Shown: positions 43,529 to 54,632 of the stretch, piece after piece | How positions within the stretch are numbered: the first letter of the stretch is position 1 | How the letters are laid out: each line of letters starts with the position of its first letter | NCBI RefSeq assembly: GCF_002954615.1 | Contig: NZ_MSCJ01000002.1 | Coordinates: forward strand, 124,001-188,000 | DNA length: 64,000 nt | Reading direction: 5' to 3' | Source of the DNA: Photobacterium angustum | Lineage (GTDB): Bacteria > Pseudomonadota > Gammaproteobacteria > Enterobacterales > Vibrionaceae | The notes under the pieces: generated by a model | What the model was told of the DNA's origin: nothing | Seen by the model: the letters and a program-made list of their open reading frames with translations, nothing else | Database searches by the model: none | Translations under genes and position numbers: made by a program

Positions 43529-45552
43529 TAGCGTTGCTCCAACTGAGAAACAAAGGCACGCACTTCAGCAGGTAAATCCATATCTTCACCGTATTTTGGT
43601 AATACTGGCATATCTGCGTCCATCAAGCGCATACCTTGCTCTGCTTTGTATAACTGCTGCGCACGAATATAGTTGTACTTACGCTGAGTTAAACCGTCTG
43701 CACTCATTCCGTCACGTAGAATGGTTGGACGAATGAAAACCATTAAGTTGGTTTTTTCGGTTTGGTTATTGGTAGAGCGGAATAACGCACCGAGCACAGG
43801 AATATCACCTAAAATCGGTACTTTTTGCTCAGACTCAAGAGTCTTCTCTTGCATTAAGCCACCTAGCGCGATCATGTTACCGTCTTTAACCAATACCGAT
43901 GTGGTTAGCTCTCGCTTATCAAAACGAATATCAACGGCACCATTAGCATCAGCCACTTGCGAGACAACCTGTTCAATCTTCATTTGAACCGAGTCCCCTT
44001 CGTTGATCTGTGGGGTGACTTTAAGTTGAATACCGACATCCTTACGCTCAACCGTAGTAAACGGGTTATCGTTATTAGAGCCTGTTTGTGAACCAGTAGT
44101 CACAGGGACTTCCTGACCGACCGATAAATTCGCTTCTTGGTTATCCAAGACTGTGATATTCGGTGTCGATAGTACATTCACATTTCGGTTTGCTTGAACG
44201 GCTGTTACTAACGCAGTCCAATCACCCAATGCAATTGCAGCAGCAGCCCCTTTCACACCACCAAGGAAAGCAGCCATTGGTGCTAAATCACCACTTTCTG
44301 TCGTTACAATTGGTGGTAATTCCGCACCAGTATCGGGATCGTAACGTTTTTGTGTTGTCGTTTTGTCTTTCGCTGCTTCTTGCGCAGATAACAAACCACC
44401 AATTGGTGCACCACTGTTACCAAACTGGATCACACCGCCGTCTTGTGAGCCCCACTGCACACCGAAATCGACGCCGTCACCTTCTTGTACTTCAACTATC
44501 ATGGCTTCGATATGGACTTGTGCACGACGAATATCTAATTGAGAAATAATCGACTCAAGTTTATTCATCACATCACTTGGCGCAGAAATAATCAGAGAGT
44601 TAGTCGCGTCATGCGCAGAAATCATGACTTCATCTTTACTCGATTGACTCACTTGTGGCGTGTTACTCTTATTTGCCGCTTGGATATTTTCAGACACGCC
44701 TTTTAGCACATCAACCATATCAGCGGCTTTCGCGTATTTAAGGTAGATAACGCGACTATTACCGCTTGCTGCCATCTCTTTATCAAGCTTATGAATCAGA
44801 GCTTTTAAACGTTCACGAACTTTAGGATCGCCAGAAATTAATACCGAATTTGTTCGCTCATCGGCCACCGCTTTCGGGATCAAAAAACCTGGAGTTGATT
44901 TCGCATCAGCACTTTTATTTAACGCTTCAACGATACGAACCATTTCAGGTGCCGAAGCATTATTCAGCGATACTACGGTCACGTCTTTATTACCAGCACG
45001 ATCGACACGCTCAATAATATCCGCTAAACGGTTAACCACCGCAGCACGACCAGTGATCATAATGATATTGGCAGGATCGTAGTGAACAACGTTACCTGCA
45101 CCCGCATTATCATTAAGTTGGCGTAATAATGGGGAGAGCTCTCTCACTGACACGTTTTTAACTGCGATCACACGCGTAACCACAGCATCACCAGGAACAT
45201 TACTGTCGTTCGAACCCACAACAGGGATAGCTGAGGTTTTGGCATCTTTATCACGAATAACTTTTAGTACGCCATCTTCCATTTCAACAACAGCAAAACC
45301 ATAGACTTCCAATACGTTAAGGAAGAAACGGTAATACTGCTCATCATTAAGAAGATCATAACTACGCACATTTACCTGACCACGAACCGCAGGATCAATA
45401 ATGATAGTCTTATGTAATGAACGTCCAACAATATTGATGAACTCTTGAATATCTGTCCCTTTGAAATTGGCACTTAGCTCATCAGCCATTGCCGAACTAC
45501 AAAGCAAGCTACTTGCTAACCATAGGGCACTTTTACCCATTAATTTTTTCAC
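43528..45552 (-). CDS. gspD: Type II secretion outer-membrane secretin D
   Basis: Forms the 15-mer outer-membrane channel. I choose GTG at 45552: it is seven bases after AGGAG and opens a proper signal peptide ([23 protein letters not shown], written here only to mark residues 1-23), giving 674 residues. The frame extends 14 codons further to an ATG with no signal-like start. The N0-N3 domains follow ([33 protein letters not shown] repeated motifs), then the secretin domain with [17 protein letters not shown] and [15 protein letters not shown]. The S domain lies at the carboxy end. Confidence 0.95.
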   Translation of the reverse strand: MKKLMGKSALWLASSLLCSSAMADELSANFKGTDIQEFINIVGRSLHKTIIIDPAVRGQVNVRSYDLLNDEQYYRFFLNVLEVYGFAVVEMEDGVLKVIRDKDAKTSAIPVVGSNDSNVPGDAVVTRVIAVKNVSVRELSPLLRQLNDNAGAGNVVHYDPANIIMITGRAAVVNRLADIIERVDRAGNKDVTVVSLNNASAPEMVRIVEALNKSADAKSTPGFLIPKAVADERTNSVLISGDPKVRERLKALIHKLDKEMAASGNSRVIYLKYAKAADMVDVLKGVSENIQAANKSNTPQVSQSSKDEVMISAHDATNSLIISAPSDVMNKLESIISQLDIRRAQVHIEAMIVEVQEGDGVDFGVQWGSQDGGVIQFGNSGAPIGGLLSAQEAAKDKTTTQKRYDPDTGAELPPIVTTESGDLAPMAAFLGGVKGAAAAIALGDWTALVTAVQANRNVNVLSTPNITVLDNQEANLSVGQEVPVTTGSQTGSNNDNPFTTVERKDVGIQLKVTPQINEGDSVQMKIEQVVSQVADANGAVDIRFDKRELTTSVLVKDGNMIALGGLMQEKTLESEQKVPILGDIPVLGALFRSTNNQTEKTNLMVFIRPTILRDGMSADGLTQRKYNYIRAQQLYKAEQGMRLMDADMPVLPKYGEDMDLPAEVRAFVSQLEQR

Positions 45553-45599
45553 AAAAAACTCCTGCGTTTTCGTCTTTTTTGTCACGCAATGCACTGCTA

Positions 45600-46487
45600 T
45601 TATTGCAGTTCAATGTGAATATCATGAACTTGACCGCCGCGTTCAACCGTCAAAGTAAAATCAGTCGCTGAAGAAAGCTCAGCCCAGAGCTTTGCCATCA
45701 CACTTGGATCGGTCAGGCTATTACCGTTAATCGCCACCGCTAAATCATTCGCTTTCAGACCAACTGAATCAAATAAAATTCTGTCTTTACCCGGATTCAC
45801 TCGATATCCCTGTACTTCGCCATCCTTCTTCACCTGAGATAAGCGAATATAACTAAATAGAGACTGAGGTTGAGCTAAAATTTTCTTTTTGATCTCAGCT
45901 AATTTCGAGCTGTCGACATTTGGTTTAGTCGCTTTATTCGAGGTTGATTTTTGCGTAGCTGGCTGGGCTGATTTAGAGAATTTTAACCCCTCAAGCATCA
46001 CGGTTTCATCACGACCACTATTGCTAATAATAACGCGATCGTTATACACCGCTTTTAATGTCACGCGGGTACCATCAACAACTTCGTTAACACCATAAGT
46101 ATTTTGCTTACCGTTATTTGTGATCACGGCAAAGGCGGATTGGGGGTCACTGCTCGCGACAACCCCAACCAACTTTAAATTCAATCGCGTCTGTGGCGCG
46201 TCTTTTTTGACCGTAGCTTCAACGGCCTTTGGCTGCGCGTTATATTGCCCAAATAGATTCATGGACAATAAGTTACCTACATTAATATCAGAGCCTGATG
46301 TGGCCACTTTTACTGACTTCGCTTGCCAAGGTGCCACTGTTGTTGGTGGCGCTAATAACATCCACACCATACGGCCAGAAATCCACGCTAAAATAACCAC
46401 TAGTAGCCACGTTAGTAGTCGAGTAAGTGTGCGCTGAGACATTGGGCGCTTTGTGGTCATCATGGGCAGCCATGTAGGTACTTGCAT
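45600..46487 (-). CDS. gspC: Type II secretion protein C
   Basis: Inner-membrane protein linking the platform to the secretin and helping select substrates. The 295 residues have one membrane helix (about residues 24-44), the homology region (LNLKLVGVVASSDPQSAFAVI, about 98-118) that binds GspD, and a carboxy-terminal PDZ-like domain (VKKDGEVQGYRVNPGKDRILFDSVGL...). First gene of the 12-gene gsp run; the ribosome site is weak (GGAT), and an internal ATG pair (residues 9-10) is an alternative start. Confidence 0.93.
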   Translation of the reverse strand: MQVPTWLPMMTTKRPMSQRTLTRLLTWLLVVILAWISGRMVWMLLAPPTTVAPWQAKSVKVATSGSDINVGNLLSMNLFGQYNAQPKAVEATVKKDAPQTRLNLKLVGVVASSDPQSAFAVITNNGKQNTYGVNEVVDGTRVTLKAVYNDRVIISNSGRDETVMLEGLKFSKSAQPATQKSTSNKATKPNVDSSKLAEIKKKILAQPQSLFSYIRLSQVKKDGEVQGYRVNPGKDRILFDSVGLKANDLAVAINGNSLTDPSVMAKLWAELSSATDFTLTVERGGQVHDIHIELQ

Positions 46488-46768
46488 AGTGGAAATCCAT
46501 TCAATGAATATCAGGAGGTATATTACTTTTCCCTATATAAAAGAGGGGTATTGTAACTAACTATTATGATCTCTTTTTAACACTTTGAATGCTATTTATT
46601 ATTGTAAAAAAGAAGCAAATTACTCAAAAGACTACCGATAATTTGTAATAAATTCTTGGTTGATGATTGAAAACCCCGATTAACATCACCATTTATTAGA
46701 AATACATGGTAGCTGACGCTATTAAAACAATGTGATATTTTATCGCCCCTTTGAATAAAGGAACCGTT

Positions 46769-47179
46769 ATGGGTCAAGCGACATCCGAACTAAAACAGGT
46801 TCGTCTTGATAAATGGTTATGGGCTGCACGTTTTTATAAAACTCGTTCTGTTGCTCGCGCTATGATTGATGGCGGAAAAGTGCAATATAACGGACAACGC
46901 TCAAAACCAAGTAAAATGGTTGAAGTTGGCGCTGAAGTAAAATTGCGCCAAGGTAACGATGAAAAAACCGTTACCATCGAAAAAATCTCTGATACCCGCC
47001 GTGGTGCACCGGAAGCACAATTGCTATATCAAGAAACAGCACAAAGTATTGAATTACGGGAACGTCATGCACAAATGCGCAAACTCAATGCTTTTGATAG
47101 TCCGAGTCCGATCAAACGACCTGATAAAAAGCAGCGTCGTGACATCATGAGATTCAAAAACATCAATACATCAGAATAA
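46769..47179 (+). CDS. hslR: Heat-shock ribosome-associated protein 15 (HslR)
   Basis: S4-domain protein that binds free 50S subunits carrying nascent tRNA-peptide and returns them to the cycle. The 136 residues contain the S4 domain near the start (RLDKWLWAARFYKTRSVARAMIDGGKV spans about 10-36) and a basic tail KRPDKKQRRDIMRFK, as in E. coli. The ATG at 46769 is preceded by AAAGGA; an upstream ATG at 46751 is less likely. hslO follows 167 bases downstream, the same pairing as in E. coli. Confidence 0.95.
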   Translation: MGQATSELKQVRLDKWLWAARFYKTRSVARAMIDGGKVQYNGQRSKPSKMVEVGAEVKLRQGNDEKTVTIEKISDTRRGAPEAQLLYQETAQSIELRERHAQMRKLNAFDSPSPIKRPDKKQRRDIMRFKNINTSE

Positions 47180-47346
47180 AAGGTTGCCAGCCTTAATCCA
47201 TTCATCGTTGGTAATAGCAGAGTGCTTTATATCAAGTAAGCCAAATGCTGAGCCACATGAGTTCATTGGAATACTGGGTATAACGCATTTAAATGCACTA
47301 CCAAATATGATGCAGGGTTGGCACCACAGCTGGAGAGAAAGAGAAC

Positions 47347-48225
47347 ATGACACAAGATTTTTTAAACCGTTACCTATTTGATGGCGTTTCAGTACGTGGT
47401 GAATTAGTACAGTTAGGTGATACGTACCAACAAATCATCTCAAGCACTGACTACCCAGCACCAATCAAAACACTACTTGGTGAATTGCTAGTCGCAACCA
47501 GTCTATTAACAGCCACGCTAAAATTTGAAGGCTCAATCACGGTACAAGTACAAGGTGATGGTCCTGTTAGCCTAGCTGTGATTAATGGCGATCAAAACCA
47601 AAAGCTACGTGGTGTGGCTCGTTGGGAAGGTGATATTAAAGACGATAGCACTATCCATGACCTAATGGGCAAAGGCTACATGGTGATCACTATCCTTCCA
47701 ACCAAAGGTGAGCGTTACCAAGGTGTTGTTGGCCTTGAAGGTGAAACCATGGCGGAATGTTTAGAGGCTTACTTTAAAAACTCTGAACAGCTAAAAACAC
47801 GTATCTGGTTACGTACCGGTGAGTTTGAAGGCCAACCTAAAGCTGCAGGCATGCTATTACAAGTAATGCCAGATGGTCAGGGCAGTGAAAGTGATTTTGA
47901 GCACTTAGAAACAATTACTGATACGGTAAAAGATGACGAGCTATTTAGCTTAGACGCACAAGATCTACTTTACCGTTTATACCACCAAGAAGAAGTCAAA
48001 GTATTCGAGCCACAAGCTGTCAGCTTTGAATGTAGCTGCTCACGCGATCGTAGTGGTTCAGCGGTTATTAGCCTTCACCCTGATGAGATTGAAAAAATCT
48101 TAGCGGAAGATGGAAAAGTATCACTGCATTGTGATTACTGTGGTACTGACTATGACTTCGATAGCATTGATATTGCAGCACTTCGCGAAAATGCAGGTAA
48201 TGCTGACGATAACAAGGTTCATTAA
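47347..48225 (+). CDS. hslO: Redox-regulated chaperone Hsp33
   Basis: Cytoplasmic holdase activated when its zinc-binding cysteines are oxidised. The 292 residues match E. coli. The redox switch is intact: CSC at 229-231 and CDYC at 262-265, the CXC...CXXC pattern. The gap from hslR (47180-47346) has no recognisable terminator and could hold a promoter I cannot place; no clear sigma-32 promoter was seen. Confidence 0.95.
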   Translation: MTQDFLNRYLFDGVSVRGELVQLGDTYQQIISSTDYPAPIKTLLGELLVATSLLTATLKFEGSITVQVQGDGPVSLAVINGDQNQKLRGVARWEGDIKDDSTIHDLMGKGYMVITILPTKGERYQGVVGLEGETMAECLEAYFKNSEQLKTRIWLRTGEFEGQPKAAGMLLQVMPDGQGSESDFEHLETITDTVKDDELFSLDAQDLLYRLYHQEEVKVFEPQAVSFECSCSRDRSGSAVISLHPDEIEKILAEDGKVSLHCDYCGTDYDFDSIDIAALRENAGNADDNKVH

Positions 48226-48260
48226 TTTTTGCTTCGTATTAAGCTTGAAATATAATTACA

Positions 48261-48285
48261 AAGCCGGCATATATGCCGGCTTTTT
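48261..48285 (+). terminator. hslO terminator
   Basis: Stem AGCCGGCAT / ATGCCGGCT (48262-48270 with 48273-48281) followed by TTTTT, 37 bases after the hslO stop. The remaining gap to pckA (48286-48540) is AT-rich and holds no gene; a GTGAATCAC palindrome lies near 48322 but is not a convincing CRP site. Confidence 0.85.
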
Positions 48286-48540
48286 CATATTAAAAACCAA
48301 CATTCTAGCTAAAAATTGAAAGTGAATCACAAAAAAGCGCTTCTTTTTTCACCAGAAATAATAATTCAACCCTCTAGATTTCTGCTTTAACCGCCCTGTA
48401 AACTAAATAAAAACATCTAATTCACACGCCCGTTAGCCTTATAAAGGTTAGGGTTATTTTATGATGTATATCCCTGATTTAGCCCGTTATGGTTGCTAGC
48501 ATGGTTAATAGTTAAACAACATCTTACCCAAGGAGCGCCA

Positions 48541-50172
48541 ATGAGCACAATGTGTGTCGATAATAAGGTTGCAACGAACATGGATTTGTCCCAATACGGA
48601 ATACTCAATGTTACAGATGTGATTCGTAATCCTTCTTACGAAATACTGTTCGCAGAAGAGACGAAAACAGAATTAAAAGGGTTTGAAAAAGGCATTGTCA
48701 CCGAACTCGGTGCGGTTGCTGTTGATACAGGGATATTTACCGGTCGTTCACCACAAGACAAATTTATTGTAAAAGACGACACTACCCAAGATACCTTGTG
48801 GTGGTCAGATCAAGGCAAGAACGATAATAAACCACTTAGCCAACAAGCATGGCTTGATCTTAAATCTCTCGTAACAGCACAACTCTCTAACAAGCGTCTT
48901 TTTGTGGTAGATGGTTATTGTGGCGCTAATCCTGATACACGTTTATGTATTCGGGTGATCACTGAAGTTGCTTGGCAAGCACACTTCGTTAAAAACATGT
49001 TTATTCGCCCAACAGAAGCTGAGTTAGCAACATTTGAACCCGACTTCGTGATTATGAATGGCTCGAAGTGCACTAACCCTAAATGGCAAGAGCACGGCAT
49101 GAATTCAGAGAACTTCACGGTATTTAATCTCTCTGAAAAAATGCAACTTATTGGTGGTACATGGTATGGCGGCGAGATGAAAAAAGGAATGTTCGCAATG
49201 ATGAACTACTTTTTACCTCTCAAAGGAATCGCCTCTATGCATTGCTCGGCCAATAAAGGAGAAAATGGTGATACCGCTATCTTTTTTGGCTTATCTGGTA
49301 CAGGTAAAACAACCTTATCGACAGATCCTAAACGGGCATTAATTGGTGATGATGAGCATGGCTGGGACGATAATGGTGTGTTTAACTTTGAAGGTGGATG
49401 TTATGCAAAAACCATTAACCTTTCACAAGAAGCTGAACCTGATATTTACCATGCAATCCGCCGTGATGCGTTACTGGAAAACGTAACAGTACGTAATGAT
49501 GGTTCTATCGATTTCAATGATAACTCAAAAACAGAAAACACCCGTGTCTCTTACCCGATTTATCATATCGATAATATTGTAAAACCTATCTCAAAAGGTG
49601 GTCATGCCAATAAGGTTATTTTCTTATCGGCAGATGCTTTTGGTGTATTACCTCCAGTATCCAAGCTAACACCCGAGCAAACCAAATATCACTTCTTGTC
49701 AGGTTTTACGGCAAAGCTCGCAGGGACGGAACGTGGTATTACAGAGCCGACCCCAACCTTCTCTGCGTGTTTTGGTAATGCCTTCCTTACTTTACACCCA
49801 ACACAATATGCCGAAGTGTTAGTGAAACGTATGGAAGCAGCGGGAGCTGAAGCCTACTTAGTCAATACAGGCTGGAATGGCACAGGTAAACGTATTTCGA
49901 TCCAAGATACTCGTGGCATTATCGATGCTATTTTAGATGGATCGATTGATAGCGCACCAACCAAACAAATTCCTATTTTTAATTTAACCGTACCGACGGC
50001 ATTACCGGGTGTTGACTCTGAGATCCTAGATCCTCGTGATACCTATACCGACCCATTGCAATGGGAAAGTAAAGCCAAAGATCTTGCTAGTCGATTTATC
50101 GTAAACTTCGATAAATATACCGACACAGCAGAAGGCGAGTCTTTGGTTAAAGCAGGCCCGCAACTCGATTAA
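48541..50172 (+). CDS. pckA: Phosphoenolpyruvate carboxykinase (ATP)
   Basis: Converts oxaloacetate and ATP to phosphoenolpyruvate, CO2 and ADP for gluconeogenesis. The ATG at 48541 follows AAGGAG and gives 543 residues (E. coli 540); 16 upstream in-frame codons are not conserved. Visible motifs: substrate-binding TGRSPQDKF (67-75), P-loop GLSGTGKTT (250-258) and the metal-binding DDEHGWDD (270-277). The window shows no partner genes; hslO ends upstream with a terminator. Confidence 0.96.
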   Translation: MSTMCVDNKVATNMDLSQYGILNVTDVIRNPSYEILFAEETKTELKGFEKGIVTELGAVAVDTGIFTGRSPQDKFIVKDDTTQDTLWWSDQGKNDNKPLSQQAWLDLKSLVTAQLSNKRLFVVDGYCGANPDTRLCIRVITEVAWQAHFVKNMFIRPTEAELATFEPDFVIMNGSKCTNPKWQEHGMNSENFTVFNLSEKMQLIGGTWYGGEMKKGMFAMMNYFLPLKGIASMHCSANKGENGDTAIFFGLSGTGKTTLSTDPKRALIGDDEHGWDDNGVFNFEGGCYAKTINLSQEAEPDIYHAIRRDALLENVTVRNDGSIDFNDNSKTENTRVSYPIYHIDNIVKPISKGGHANKVIFLSADAFGVLPPVSKLTPEQTKYHFLSGFTAKLAGTERGITEPTPTFSACFGNAFLTLHPTQYAEVLVKRMEAAGAEAYLVNTGWNGTGKRISIQDTRGIIDAILDGSIDSAPTKQIPIFNLTVPTALPGVDSEILDPRDTYTDPLQWESKAKDLASRFIVNFDKYTDTAEGESLVKAGPQLD

Positions 50173-50186
50173 CTCTCAAACAATCA

Positions 50187-50212
50187 AGCCCCTATTTATA
50201 GGGGCTTTTTTA
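50187..50212 (+). terminator. pckA terminator
   Basis: Stem AGCCCCTAT / ATAGGGGCT followed by TTTTTTAT, 15 bases after the pckA stop. Confidence 0.87.
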
Positions 50213-50355
50213 TATTTCTCATCACTAGGCTAGTGTCAATTCAATAACCATAGCGTGCCTCAAATCCGACTCACATACCTTGCCAAGTACTCATATTTGC
50301 GCCAATCTCGTCATATAGATAATAAAATGTGTTAATGGCTTTCAGGGAATGAATT

Positions 50356-52353
50356 ATGCGTTGGGTTGCCAAACTTATTGCTTCTGTATTACTGCTTGGC
50401 GGACTGAGTATCGCGGCACTTATCGTCTTGCTGCAAACCCGCTACGCAACTCCCATACTCAACCATACCCTCGCCTTTTTCTCCCACTACCAGTTAGCTG
50501 AAACACAATTACACTATGATATAAAACAACCGCTACAAATAACGCTTCAACCGCTAACCGTAAAGAAGGCGGATAAAACCTTATTGTCAGTTCACAGTAT
50601 CACTCTCGAACTTTCATCACGCTCATTACAAACACAACATCTAATTTTTTCTAACGTCATTATTGATGGGATCAATTTACATCATCAGCAATGGGATAAA
50701 TTTGAACATCTCTCTGCATTTTCTATTAACCGTTTAGCGATTAATGATCTCTCCATAGCCACTCCAGCGATAACAATCAACCATGCGCAACTTCAAATCG
50801 ATAATTGGCAATATAGTGATCGTCAACAACCTTGGTGGCAGCAATTTAGTGGACAGTTTCAATTAAGTGTTCCGCAAATAACATGGCGCAATCAAACGCT
50901 AGAAAATCTGTTATTAAACGGAACAAAACAAAAGCAACAGTGGCAACTGGCTGGGTTTTCAGGAAAATGGCAACGAGCGAACTTTAATGGCACGGCAAAC
51001 TATAATAGTGACACCCAGTTATTAACGTTAGATCAACTCACTCTCACTGACCTTCGCATTCAGCAATCACAACCCTTGCAAACATTGCCACAATGGTTAG
51101 CTGATTCTACGCCCGTTCGTCATATCATGATTAAACGCGCAGACATTCTAGACAGCAGTATTGAACAACCTAGTTGGGCTGCTGATAATATTAATTTGTC
51201 ATTAGAGAACTGGTCATGGCCTAACGGTTACTGGCAACAAGATAACGCCCATTTATCTGTCAGTGCCAGTAATGCGAAATGGCACGATATCGTATTTGAA
51301 CAACCGATCGTTGAGCTGAATTTCATGCCGGAAAAGATCGACAGTCAGGGTATTTCGGCTCAGTTACTCAATGGCTATATGCATATGGATGGAGAAATTG
51401 CACCTGATAAGGTCACACTAAAAAAATTGTTGATCTCAGGTATAAAAGGCTTTCTTCCTCCACAGTGGTTCCAAACAACAAAAACATTAACCTCAGGGCT
51501 ATCAGAGCTAACTATCGATAAGCTTGATATCAATAATATACAGTTAACATCAACAGACACTCAGCTACCGTTTCAACTCGCCGGGATTAATATTGACGGT
51601 AACAATGTGGTAGTAAAACATCAGCATCAATGGGGGTTATGGCAAGGCGATCTTGATACCAGCCTTGGCTTTGCTAGTATCAACCAAATTGTTTTTATCG
51701 ATCCAATTGTAGAAATGAGCAGTTCCAATGGCGATTGGGCGATCAATAAATTTGTCTTACCTTTTACTGATGGCATGCTAACAGCTAATGCGAATATTCA
51801 ATTAGCGCAACAAGGTCAACCTTGGTCTCTTTCTATCTCCAATGATAGTGTTCCCGCCGCTCTCATTTATCGTTGGTTCAAATTACCACTGCCATTAAAC
51901 GGTAAAATTGACGGAACATTACACGCACAAGGATTAGCAAGTAACCGCCAAAGCTTCAATTACAGTTTATCTGGACAAACCGCTCTTACCTTTAGAGATA
52001 TTCATTTAGATAATATTGCACCAACCCAATTACTCGATAATTGGAAAACGAAAAGAAAGTTACTCGGTACGGTATTAGATAACAACCATGAAAACAGCGA
52101 TAGTACCCCCCAAGCATTAATACTATCACCTCTAAATATCACAGCTGAAAGAGGAAGAGTTACCATTCCTACTTGGCTCGCAAGCAATGATGATTTTAGC
52201 CTATCACTCACCAGTCATTGGGATCTAGCGATCCCAACACAACAACAACTGGAGTGGGTATTAAAAGAAAACTGCCAACAAGTCGATCGTCGTTGGCATG
52301 CAGATCAAATAGAAGTGAATTCGTTTTCAACGTGTAGCGGCAAGATCAAATAA
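50356..52353 (+). CDS. AsmA-family-like inner-membrane/periplasmic protein
   Basis: A 665-residue protein with one amino-terminal membrane helix (about residues 6-27, LIASVLLLGGLSIAALIVLL) and a long, tryptophan- and asparagine-rich, beta-dominated remainder lacking other hydrophobic segments. The pattern (helix, short positively charged start, then repeating amphipathic strands such as LTLDQLTLTDLRIQQ) is that of the AsmA/TamB class, which in other bacteria bridge the envelope and move phospholipids. I do not recognise a specific orthologue. Two cysteines near the carboxy terminus (ENCQQ, STCSG) could form a disulfide. Its last 49 bases overlap the convergent yiiD-like gene. Confidence 0.65.
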   Translation: MRWVAKLIASVLLLGGLSIAALIVLLQTRYATPILNHTLAFFSHYQLAETQLHYDIKQPLQITLQPLTVKKADKTLLSVHSITLELSSRSLQTQHLIFSNVIIDGINLHHQQWDKFEHLSAFSINRLAINDLSIATPAITINHAQLQIDNWQYSDRQQPWWQQFSGQFQLSVPQITWRNQTLENLLLNGTKQKQQWQLAGFSGKWQRANFNGTANYNSDTQLLTLDQLTLTDLRIQQSQPLQTLPQWLADSTPVRHIMIKRADILDSSIEQPSWAADNINLSLENWSWPNGYWQQDNAHLSVSASNAKWHDIVFEQPIVELNFMPEKIDSQGISAQLLNGYMHMDGEIAPDKVTLKKLLISGIKGFLPPQWFQTTKTLTSGLSELTIDKLDINNIQLTSTDTQLPFQLAGINIDGNNVVVKHQHQWGLWQGDLDTSLGFASINQIVFIDPIVEMSSSNGDWAINKFVLPFTDGMLTANANIQLAQQGQPWSLSISNDSVPAALIYRWFKLPLPLNGKIDGTLHAQGLASNRQSFNYSLSGQTALTFRDIHLDNIAPTQLLDNWKTKRKLLGTVLDNNHENSDSTPQALILSPLNITAERGRVTIPTWLASNDDFSLSLTSHWDLAIPTQQQLEWVLKENCQQVDRRWHADQIEVNSFSTCSGKIK

Positions 52354-53228
52354 GTACCGGTAAAACTAGAAGCAACTTTACCGCCACTATACACATTCAC
52401 ATCGACACTAATGCGACCTTTACGACCTTTCGCTAAGCGATCAATATCACCGCGTAAATTTTCTATGGTACTCACCGCTTTAGGTCGCTCTGTCACAGGG
52501 GCAGAATAACGAATGTGACTATCAACCAAAATGATATTGCCTTCTAACCCACGCTCTTTAAGCAATAACCAAATAAAGCCCCAGCCCGCTAAGGTTGCCA
52601 TGGTAAAAATGCTACCCGCAAACATAAACTCATTGGGGTTTAAATTAGCATTAAACAGCGCACTCACTTCAAAGCGATAACCTGTGTATTGGTTGATTTT
52701 TATCCCCATTTTATCGCTGATCGGGATCTGTTGTTGCCACAGTGTTTGTAACTCCTGACACCATTCAGGATGACGCACAACTTCATTCAATGGCTCAAGA
52801 TGTTTCAGCATTTGTTGGTGACGAACAGGGCCTCGCTCATCACTCAATTCACCTTCACTGGCAAAGCCATTTTTTAAATAAAACGGGATCGCATCTTCGC
52901 GAGCATTACACACCATGCGCTTAGCACCGTCTTGCCTTGCGAGTGATTCTAGAGCCATTAAAATTAAGCCACCTAAACCATGGTGACGAACATCAGGGTC
53001 AACCGCCATGTAACGTACTTGTCCTTCATTATCAGGCGTTAAATATAAACGCCCAATCGCTACCACCTGATCACGATTATTGATGATCATACGATGTTCA
53101 CTCAGTTCATCATACGCATCACGTTCAGAGCCTTGCGGCATCTGCCAAGGTTCACGCAACATCCGCCAACGAAAATGGTAATAGCTCGCCAACTGCTCAT
53201 CTGTTTGAGGCGTCACTAATCGAAACAT
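52305..53228 (-). CDS. yiiD: YiiD-like bifunctional protein: GNAT domain plus hotdog thioesterase-like domain
   Basis: A 307-residue two-domain protein. Residues about 1-145 are a GNAT acetyltransferase fold with the acetyl-CoA loop VDPDVRHHGLGGLIL (about 74-88) and IPFYLKNGF; residues about 165-300 resemble the hotdog thioesterase-like domain of E. coli YiiD (NANLNPNEFMFAGSIFTMATLAGWG). The E. coli homologue has been linked to malonyl/acetyl-ACP metabolism in fatty-acid initiation; I infer but cannot show the same here. It follows dtd by 58 bases, reproducing the E. coli yihY-dtd-yiiD order. Confidence 0.85.
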   Translation of the reverse strand: MFRLVTPQTDEQLASYYHFRWRMLREPWQMPQGSERDAYDELSEHRMIINNRDQVVAIGRLYLTPDNEGQVRYMAVDPDVRHHGLGGLILMALESLARQDGAKRMVCNAREDAIPFYLKNGFASEGELSDERGPVRHQQMLKHLEPLNEVVRHPEWCQELQTLWQQQIPISDKMGIKINQYTGYRFEVSALFNANLNPNEFMFAGSIFTMATLAGWGFIWLLLKERGLEGNIILVDSHIRYSAPVTERPKAVSTIENLRGDIDRLAKGRKGRISVDVNVYSGGKVASSFTGTYLILPLHVENEFTSI

Positions 53229-53286
53229 GAATTCCCTCTCTTTCCATTCTCGGTTTATGGTGTATCTCTGATACTAATGTGATTTT

Positions 53287-53724
53287 CTAGACTTGTAGCC
53301 AGAACGTCACTGGACCATCGTTATTTAGTGCTACTTGCATATCGGCAGCAAAGATACCCGTTTCAGTTTGAATTTCTTTTACCTTACATTGTTCGACAAA
53401 ATATTCATAAAGACGTTCAGCATCAACAGGTGCAGCCCCACTCGAAAAACCTGGGCGCATACCCTTTTTAGTATCCGCAGCTAATGTAAATTGCGATACA
53501 ACCAATACACTGCCACCCGCCTGCTGTACGTTTAAATTCATTTTGCCATCGTCATCACTAAAGACACGGTAACCGAGCACTTTATCACGCAATTTTTGCG
53601 CTTTTGCTTCATCATCACCTTTTTCAACGCCTAACAGCACTAACAAGCCTTTGCCTATAGCGCCAGTGATCTGTCCATCTACCGTCACACTAGCCTCAGT
53701 AACTCGTTGGATCAGTGCAATCAT
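53287..53724 (-). CDS. dtd: D-aminoacyl-tRNA deacylase
   Basis: Trans-editing enzyme that hydrolyses D-aminoacyl-tRNA (and glycyl-tRNA-Ala). The 145 residues match E. coli. The two active-site motifs are SQFTLAAD (about 78-85) and the cis Gly-Pro motif GPVTFWL near the carboxy terminus ([11 protein letters not shown]). The start overlaps the yihY stop as ATGA, so the two are coupled. Confidence 0.95.
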   Translation of the reverse strand: MIALIQRVTEASVTVDGQITGAIGKGLLVLLGVEKGDDEAKAQKLRDKVLGYRVFSDDDGKMNLNVQQAGGSVLVVSQFTLAADTKKGMRPGFSSGAAPVDAERLYEYFVEQCKVKEIQTETGIFAADMQVALNNDGPVTFWLQV

Positions 53725-54632
53725 TTTTCTTCCTCTTTCATATTCTGCGACGTGTCATCAGGTTTTTTCTCTGTCGGTAATGATAACTGATTCGCCTGCT
53801 CCCAAAAACCACGCTCACCTAAACTGGCCGTGATCTCTGCGCCCAGTAAAACAATGCACCAACATAAATAAATCCAGACAAATAAGATAGGAATTGCAGC
53901 TAAGGCGCCGTAAATCATCTGATAAGAATGAAAATGCGCGAGGTAAATCGCAAAACCTTTCTTACTTAGCTCAAATAAAATGCTCGCACTTAGACTACCA
54001 ATCAGTGCATGACGGAACGTCACTTTACAATTCGGTACTAATAAGTAGAGCAATAAAAATGCCAAACTCGACATAAGAGAAGGAAACCAGCGTAAGGACT
54101 GCTGTAAAAGACCGTGTAATGCTTGATGTTCAAGTAATGCCAGTGAACCAAGGTAAGAGCTTACCGCAATACTAGAACCTAACAGGATCGGTCCTAACGT
54201 TAAAATCATCCAATAGATTGAAAACGAAATAATCCAACGACGTTTCTTTTTAATTCGCCAGATATAATTTAACGAGGTATCTATTGATGAAATCAACATC
54301 ATGGCAACCACAAATAAAGCCGCAATACCGACAGCAGTCATTTTGCCAGCATTAGAAACAAACTCATTTAAGTAGGTTTTCACGACCGCGCCGGCCGCTG
54401 GTACGAAGTTCTCAATCACAAAATTTTGTAGTTGCTCACCAAGCCCAGCAAATACCGGCACTGCTGATAACGCCGAAATAACAACAGTGATAAGCGGCAC
54501 AAGTGATAATAAAGTGACATAAGCCATTGAGCCTGCGGTAACCGTTAAACGATCATGATTCACTCGCTGGATTAAATACGAAAAATAATCCATCATCAGA
54601 TGGATTTTGGGACCAAATTGCAACTTCGCCAT
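53721..54632 (-). CDS. yihY: YihY/BrkB-family inner-membrane protein
   Basis: Integral membrane protein of unknown function, once thought to be RNase BN. With the start at 54632 (M-A-K-L-Q-F) it has 303 residues and six hydrophobic segments (about 39-58, 92-112, 133-153, 175-195, 208-226 and 240-262), then a basic/acidic tail. Conserved family residues include [19 protein letters not shown]. The frame reaches further to 54680, and M-M-D-Y-F at 54596 is another possible start; none has a good ribosome site. Coupled to dtd. Confidence 0.88.
   Translation of the reverse strand: MAKLQFGPKIHLMMDYFSYLIQRVNHDRLTVTAGSMAYVTLLSLVPLITVVISALSAVPVFAGLGEQLQNFVIENFVPAAGAVVKTYLNEFVSNAGKMTAVGIAALFVVAMMLISSIDTSLNYIWRIKKKRRWIISFSIYWMILTLGPILLGSSIAVSSYLGSLALLEHQALHGLLQQSLRWFPSLMSSLAFLLLYLLVPNCKVTFRHALIGSLSASILFELSKKGFAIYLAHFHSYQMIYGALAAIPILFVWIYLCWCIVLLGAEITASLGERGFWEQANQLSLPTEKKPDDTSQNMKEEEK

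Noticed and set aside
48322..48335. Possible CRP site upstream of pckA (GTGAATCAC)
   Set aside because: The half sites are too close; the second half needed at six-base spacing does not match TCACA.
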